From assembly GCA_017311185.1 (NCBI GenBank), contig JAESUZ010001721.1:62001-126000 (forward strand): a stretch of 64,000 nucleotides of DNA, given 5' to 3'. The translations under genes were made by a program, and so were the position numbers. Below, piece by piece: positions 58,090 to 64,000 of this stretch (its first letter is position 1; each line of letters begins with the position of its first letter). Origin of the DNA: Proteles cristata cristata. Taxonomy: Eukaryota; Chordata; Mammalia; Carnivora; Hyaenidae. A model generated the notes under the pieces. That model made no database searches, was not told where the DNA came from, and saw only the letters and a program-made list of their open reading frames with translations.

Positions 58090-61000
58090 AAAATAATGGC
58101 AATGTTATATGTTAAGATGTTCCCAGGCCAACATTAAAATTGCAAAAAGTCCTGTCTCCCTTAGTAAACTTACATGAAGTGAATAAATTCCTAAAAAGTC
58201 TCAAATTATTAAAAACTATTCAAAAAGTAAAGAATTGGAATAGGCCTATAACAATGAAAGGACTTGAAATAGGAATTAAAAATCACCATACAAATAAAAA
58301 TACAGGACCAGATACTTTTAAGAAAGCTATTAAGATGGTAAAAAACAAAACTAATACTTTGGATATTCAGAAGTTAGAGAAGAGTGAATACTTAACTACT
58401 TAATCTGTGAGACCAGTATTACCTTGATACCAAAGTTAGACAAAATACATCTCAAAAAAAGATAATTCAAACACTATGCCTCATGAATATAGCTGAAAAA
58501 AAAACCTCAACAAAATATTATTAAACAGAATCAGCAACATCTAAAAATAATTATATAATGAGATAGAAAAGGTTTATCCCTGAGATGCAGGGTTGGTTTA
58601 ACATCCCCAAATCAATTTCTGTATTCATTCATTGTATTAATGGAATAAAGGAGAAAAAACATGATCATCTTACTGGGTACAGAAAATTATTTGATGAAAT
58701 CCAGTGTTTATTCTTGATAAAAGTCCTCAACAAAATGAAATGTAAATAGAATGGAACTTTCTTAGTTTGATAAAGGGAATCAAGAGATATCTGCAGTGTT
58801 AGCATAACTCATGGTCAAAGATTTCAGTGTCTTTCCCCTCAGATCAGGAAAAAGATAATGATGTCCATCGTTGTCATTTCCATTCAACAATGTTTAAAAG
58901 GTTCTTGCCAGTGTAGCCAGGCAAGAAAAAAGGAGTGTAAGGAGTCTAGATTAGAAAGGGAGAAATAAAATAGTCTTATGTACAGATGTCATAATTCTAT
59001 AGGAAATCCTAAATGATTCATAATAAAATTACAATATAATGAATAGACAATTTCACCAAGTTTGCAAGATAAAATATCAATATAAAAATGAATCTATATA
59101 CACACAATGGACAATCTAGAAATAAAATTAAAGAAGGAGTTCCATTCAGGGTAATATCAAAATGAACAAGATAATGAACAAATTTAATAAAAGAAGTGTA
59201 AAACCTGTGAACTATAAATGAAAACATTGCTGATGGAATTAAAGCTGATCTAAATAAATGATACAAATTCCAGGTTTTTGTTTGAAAGACAATACTATTA
59301 GTATGGTAGTTCTTCCCAAATTGATTTATAAATTCAGTGTAGTGAAAATTAAAATCTCAGTGGGATATTTTGCTTGTTTTGGTTTAAGCTCATTCTAAAA
59401 TTGATGGGAAAATGCAAAGAACCCAGAATAGCCAAAGCTATATATATTTTAAAAAAGCAAAATTGGAAATATATACTTCCCTATTTTAAAACTCACTGTA
59501 TGTATACATATATTAAAATAAACAGTGTGGTACCAGAGAAGGATAGACAAATAAATGGAACAGTATTGGGAATCCAAAATAAACTCTTATATTTATTGTC
59601 CATTTACTTGCCAAAAAAGGAGGCAAGACAATTCAATAGGAGAAAGGATAATCTTTTCAACAAATGGTGCTAAGATAACAGAATGTTGGCATGCACAGAA
59701 GATGAATTTGGACCCTTATCTCACATCAGACACACAATTTATCTCAAACTTGGGTAGAATACTAAATGTAAGAGCCTAAATTATAAAACTCTGAGAATAA
59801 AATATAGGGGAAAATCTTCATTACCTTGGGTTAGATTATTTTTAGCTGCAACATCACAAACACAACCCATAAAAGAAAAATAAATGATAAATAAGCCTTC
59901 TTGATAATTTTTCAAATTGTGCTTCAAAAGAAAAACCATTAAGAAAATAAAATTAGCCTTACATGGGAGAGATGTTTGCAGAACAAAGCCTTAATATATA
60001 TTATTAAAGATTTTAATAATATACCATAAACTTGTGTTTTATACAAGAATATATAATGACTCCTACACCTCAGTATTAAGAAACAACCTAATTAAAAAAA
60101 AACAAAAGACTTTAATATATGTTTTACCAAGAAAGATATATGAAGAGTTAGTAAGCACATTACATGCTATGCAACATTGTTAGTCATTAAGGAGATACAA
60201 ATAAAAACTATATAAGATACCACTCTATACCCACTAGAATGATTATAATAAAAAATAGTCATGGAGTAATAAGGGTCAGGATGTAGAGAAATTATATTCC
60301 TCATAAATTACTTATTGGAATATTAAATCTTAGAGCCATTTTGGAAAATATTTTTAAGTTCTTTGCATAACGTATAGGAGGATTAGGAGGAACTTAACGG
60401 AGGACCATGGGGGAGAAGAAGGGAGGAAATGGTGGGGGAGAGGGAGAGAGGCAAACAATGAGAGACTCTTGAATGCTGAGAACAAACTGAGGACTGATGG
60501 TTGTGGGGGTGGAGGGGGGAGATGGGCATGGAGGAGGGCACTTGTGGGGATAAGCAGTGAGTGTTACATGGAAACCAACTTGACAATAAACTATTTGGAA
60601 AAAAATATTTAAAAAAATTAAATTAAATTAAAAATTAAAAAAATTCTCTGCATAAATATCCCATATAACATAGCAAGGCTGTGCTTATGTGTCTTTCCAA
60701 GGAAAATAAAAATATGTGATCCCATAATGAATTGTATATGAATGCTCGTAGCAGCCTTTTTTCATAATGGCCAATAAGCAGATACAATCCAAATATCTGT
60801 CAACTAGTTAATGGATAAACAAAAATGTGGCATATATCCATATGTTGGAATACTATTCAGTAATATAAAGAATGCTGATAAATACCATAACATGGATGAA
60901 CCTTAAAACTATGATCCTAAGTGAAAGAAGCCAGTCCTGACAGGCTATGTAATATAGTTCCATTCACAGGATATCCTCATAAAAGTCAAATCTGTAGAGA

Positions 61001-61200
61001 TTGGGGAACTGAATTATTGGTCACTAAGACTGGGGATGGAAATGTGGATTGACTTAACCTTTGGGAATGATGGAAATATACTAAAACTGGGTTGCAGTGA
61101 TGATTATACAATTCTAAATTTACCAAAAATTACTGACTGGTACACTCACAGTGTTTCAACTCTGATGTGCAAATTATATCTCAGTCAAGTATAAAAAATA
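58090..61200 (+). mobile_element. Old L1 (ORF2 and 3' UTR), plus strand
   Basis: Decayed ORF2 begins around 58090 (frame 58140-58403 includes NKNTGPDTFKKAI). Frame 59374-59673 includes KCKEPRIAKAIYILKKQNWK, DRQINGTVLGIQNKL and RRKDNLFNKWC, the region after the RT active site. The 3' UTR-like end with GGAATACTATTCAGTAATAT near 60847 and TGATGGAAATATACTAAAAC near 61069 runs to about 61200. It is interrupted by a younger L1 3' end at 60371-60643. Confidence 0.9.
60371..60643 (+). mobile_element. Carnivore L1 3' end inserted into old L1, 12-bp TSD
   Basis: Matches the 3' UTR of the 9-kb L1 (GGAACTTAACGGAGGACCAT; AATGAGAGACTCTTGAATGC; TTGACAATAAACTATTTGG), with a decayed A-rich tail. Direct repeats TTCTTTGCATAA (60359-60370) and TTCTCTGCATAA (60644-60655) differ at one base. 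Its 5' truncation point is almost the same as that of the copy at 35090. Confidence 0.93.
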
Positions 61201-62696
61201 TATCTAACTGTATATTTGTGTTGATATAGCTGTTGTACAGATGAGTACAACATGAATTATAGTTTTTGTTTTTTTTATTCTCATGAAGATTCTCAAATGC
61301 AGAGACACTTCTTTCTGTTTGATTTCACTCTAATTTCCTTATACATCTCCTCACAATTGGCACTTAATATCACAGCCAGTTGACTCACTCTTCACGGGAA
61401 TTATGAGGCTTTAGTTTATTCTTTTATTGATTATTCTCTTTGGTTATTTTATGCTGGGATTTTTAATGAGCTATTTTATATATACTAACATTTAATTCTC
61501 ATAACACTATGGGAGATTATTTTCTCCATTAAAATAATTTTTAAAATGTGACATACACAGGTTAAGCAACATAGCACGAGTTGAAGGTGGTCAAGTTAGG
61601 ATGTAGAGCCATGCAGTCTTTGCACGTAACTCTTCTTATATCCTGCTTCCCATCTGAATATTTCCTTAATTTTAGAATAAGGAAATAAAGAACATAGGAA
61701 AGAGCCTTTGAATGAAAGTAAAGTTTGTTTTTTCATGCTTTGAGAATTTTTATGATTATCAGTGTTTTTAGAGATTATGTATATAGTCAGCTTAAAAAAA
61801 GACATTTGCAAATGGGAAGAAAGAAACCTATGATACTATAGATAATAAAAGCAAGGTCCTCATTTCCAGGGATGGTGTTCATAGTAGGTAAATTGGGAGT
61901 TTTTAACACAATGACCTTTCACTCATTTTTTATAAAATAAAGCCAAAACCCCATTGCTTTCTGATCCTGTTAACCTCTAAACCCTAAAACTGAGATTTAG
62001 CAAATTAAAATAAATTTCTCTAGCCTAAAACAAATGTTGCCCCTATTAATTATAAATTTATAATTTAATTAAATGATTATAAGAACTTCTTATAAGGCCA
62101 CATTATGAGGCCACATTTTGATTAAGTAACAGTCCATATAATGCCAAGGGAATATGAAAGTGATTGATCTTGTGTCCTGGGGAATTAAAAAGAAGGGAGA
62201 AGGAGAGAAACAAGAATGTAGATTCCTGAAGATAAGCTTTACCTTTCTCGAATTTTATTTTCCCAAGTCCAGTTTCATATACTAAAGATCTAAGTATTAG
62301 TGAATTTGTTGATTAACTTATTTATTAGCTTAGTCAATAAATGCCTGTAGAATACCAGTAGGCTTGGTACTATTCCAGACCCTGGGTTCAAGCAGTGAAA
62401 TGTCCAGCACTTCATGGAGTCATATTCTACTATGAGAGACACGTAAAGTTTCATAAAAGCTTATCAACAGTCTGTAGGATTAGAATCAAATCCTAAGAAT
62501 GTATTTTACAAAGAGACTTGACCTAATCTGGAGTTGCCAAGTTGCTGAAAAACTTTGAACTGAGAGCCACACAATATGTAGGAATTGACTAGATTCAGTG
62601 GGATTGCATGGGTAAGAGGGCAGGATCAAATCCATATCTGTAGAAATTACCAGGGGTTTTTCATCTCCATGGTTTATTTAAATTTTAGACACTTTA
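61201..62696. other. Unassigned AT-rich sequence with weak relics
   Basis: Possible MIR at 61480-61640 (minus; ACATACACAGGTTAAGCAAC). 62330-62450 resembles an ancient mammalian repeat (CTTGGTACTATTCCAGACCC; CTTCATGGAGTCATATTCTA). No gene seen. Confidence 0.4.
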
Positions 62697-62713
62697 AGAG
62701 TAAGCTTGGTCTG

Positions 62714-62918
62714 GAGCACCTGGGTGGCTCAGTCGGTTGAGTGTCCAACTTCAGCTCAGGTCAGGATCTTGTGGTTCATGGGTTCAAGACTCATGTCACT
62801 CTCTGTGCTGACAGCTCAGAACCTGGAGTCAGCTTCGTAGTCTGTGTCTCCCTCTCTCCCGGTCCCTCCCCCACTCCTGTCTGTCTCTGTCTTTCAAAAG
62901 TGAATAAACATGAAAAAA
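62714..62918 (+). mobile_element. Felid SINE, 17-bp TSD
   Basis: Head GAGCACCTGGGTGGCTCAGT, tail AAAAGTGAATAAACATGAAA. Direct repeats AGAGTAAGCTTGGTCTG (62697-62713) and AGAATAAGCTTGGCCTG (62919-62935), two mismatches. Confidence 0.95.
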
Positions 62919-62989
62919 AGAATAAGCTTGGCCTGCTTAGGTTTTTCCATTTTGAAATATCTTTAATAAGCTATTCAGATGTAACTGAA

Positions 62990-63130
62990 GAGAAATTGTA
63001 GTGTATCTTCAACTCTGTGAGAAAGGGATCCTTGTCTATTTTTGTTTTATTGCTCTACCCCCATACCTAGAACAATGTCTGGCAAAAGGAAAATACTGAA
63101 GAAATATTTACTTACTACTTCCATGAATGA
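62990..63130 (+). repeat. L2 3' end relic
   Basis: GAGAAAGGGATCCTTGTCTA, CCATACCTAGAACAATGTCT GGCAAAAGG and GAAGAAATATTTACTTAC follow the L2 3' terminus order. Confidence 0.6.
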
Positions 63131-64000
63131 GTCAATTAATCAATCAAAAATACCTGACAAAAACACTTCGAATTTTCTGCTATTATTTCTCCATTAATTA
63201 TTTTGTACTACGTAAGCATATACCCCCCAAAATGCTTTCTATCCTTGACAGCACTTTGCCTCACTTATCTTCTGAAAATATGATGTTTAAATGCTCCCAC
63301 AAAATGTGTGAAAGCTTTGAAAGCAGGTGGACATTGACAGTATATTCTCTTGTTTCATGATGATGTGATTCAATGTGCAAATGATGTGGTTAATCATGCC
63401 AAAGTAATCCCTAAAGCTTCTAAAGCTTGCCTTTTCTCTGATTTGCATATTGTCCTTTAAATAAGGCCTGTGAATGCACAGTAAAAGACTGATTGGTGTA
63501 CTTATGGTGCTTTATATATTCACACTTTTTACTATATGATTGTACTTACTGCTGCTAGGATTCTTAAATAGAAAATGTGTTCTATTGTAAATATTTTTGA
63601 ATATATTAGAATTCATAATATCTTGCTAAGCATAAAAAATCAGATTTATTGTCAGTTAATACTGTGGATTATGTATTTCTCATAGCTCCAAATCTGTTTT
63701 GTATAAGTTCATGTCTTTTTGAATTCTTGAATACCAATGTTTATTTAATTATCTTCTTAATTACCTTCTTAAGGTATCTCTTAGGATAGAGACATTCAGC
63801 TGTTGCCATGCAAATAAAAATAGAGTTAAGAATATTTTCAATTCAGTTACCAAGATTGAACAAAGTCTCATAGTCATCCATAGTCATAGGAAGAAATTAC
63901 ATTAATGGAATAGAAATAAATAGAAGAGTTGGAAGTGGCAGTTATTGATTTGCTTATGATTGATTTTCAAATAAAGACAAGTCATTCTGATGGAAGTTTT
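63131..64000. other. Unassigned, repeat-poor end of window
   Basis: No gene or repeat recognised. A perfect octamer motif ATTTGCAT occurs near 63442-63449, next to TCCTTTAAATAAGGCC. This is a loose candidate for regulatory sequence only. Confidence 0.35.

Noticed and set aside
1..64000. CRISPR arrays, operons, phage or prokaryotic islands
   Set aside because: No regularly spaced direct repeats, no ribosome-binding-site-led gene runs and no dense coding were seen; the content is vertebrate interspersed repeats throughout.

Overview
The window reads as non-coding nuclear DNA of a carnivoran mammal, most probably a cat (Felidae). The main evidence is about 26 copies of a tRNA-Lys-derived SINE whose head reads GGGGCGCCTGGGTGGCTCAG, with a pyrimidine-rich body and an AATAAATAAA-type tail. 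This is the felid branch of the CAN-SINE family (SINEC_Fc-like). The dog version has a different head. The single large L1 is also of carnivore type. The sequence is AT-rich and CpG-poor, and no open reading frame belongs to an intact cellular gene. No rRNA, functional tRNA gene, CRISPR array, operon or prokaryotic feature is visible.

Layout. 1-7.5 kb: sparse, with old L1 3' fragments (about 2.0-2.9 and 4.7 kb), two dinucleotide repeats, two SINEs and one exon-like segment (1364-1431). 7.5-15.7 kb: almost solid mobile DNA, four SINE insertions followed by a near full-length L1 on the minus strand (about 9.0-15.66 kb) with 5' UTR, ORF1 and ORF2 recognisable but broken. 15.8-22.4 kb: a carnivore L1 3' end, then an old plus-strand L1 split by three SINEs and by a 5'-truncated retrocopy of the 3' end of XAB2 mRNA (about 21.82-22.09 kb). 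22.4-35 kb: an LTR-like repeat, SINEs, MIRs, an ancient repeat and a possible LTR at 32.5-33.1 kb. 35-52 kb: mostly unassigned AT-rich sequence with one young 220-bp L1 3' end inside a MIR, an old L1 at 42.6-43.6 kb, a MER5-like hAT fragment, L2/MIR relics and a SINE cluster at 48.4-49.4 kb. 52.6-64 kb: an MLT1-type solo LTR, two SINEs, a potential Z-DNA tract, a 143-nt pure pyrimidine tract, another old plus-strand L1 (58.1-61.2 kb) with a second 3'-end L1 insertion in it, and an unassigned right end with an octamer motif.

There are no genes that work together here. The interest lies in the insertion history. Target-site duplications and nesting allow a relative chronology: MIR, L2, MER5 and MLT1 are oldest, then L1M-type elements, then the XAB2 retrocopy, SINEs and carnivore L1 pieces, with the TSD-flanked CpG-rich SINEs and the 35.1-kb L1 end youngest. 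I found no convincing evidence of a previously undescribed biological system. The most informative items are the nested XAB2 retrocopy, two short L1 3' ends truncated at nearly the same point, two exon-like segments, and the non-B-DNA tracts. All family assignments are from recognition of sequence patterns, not from database searches.
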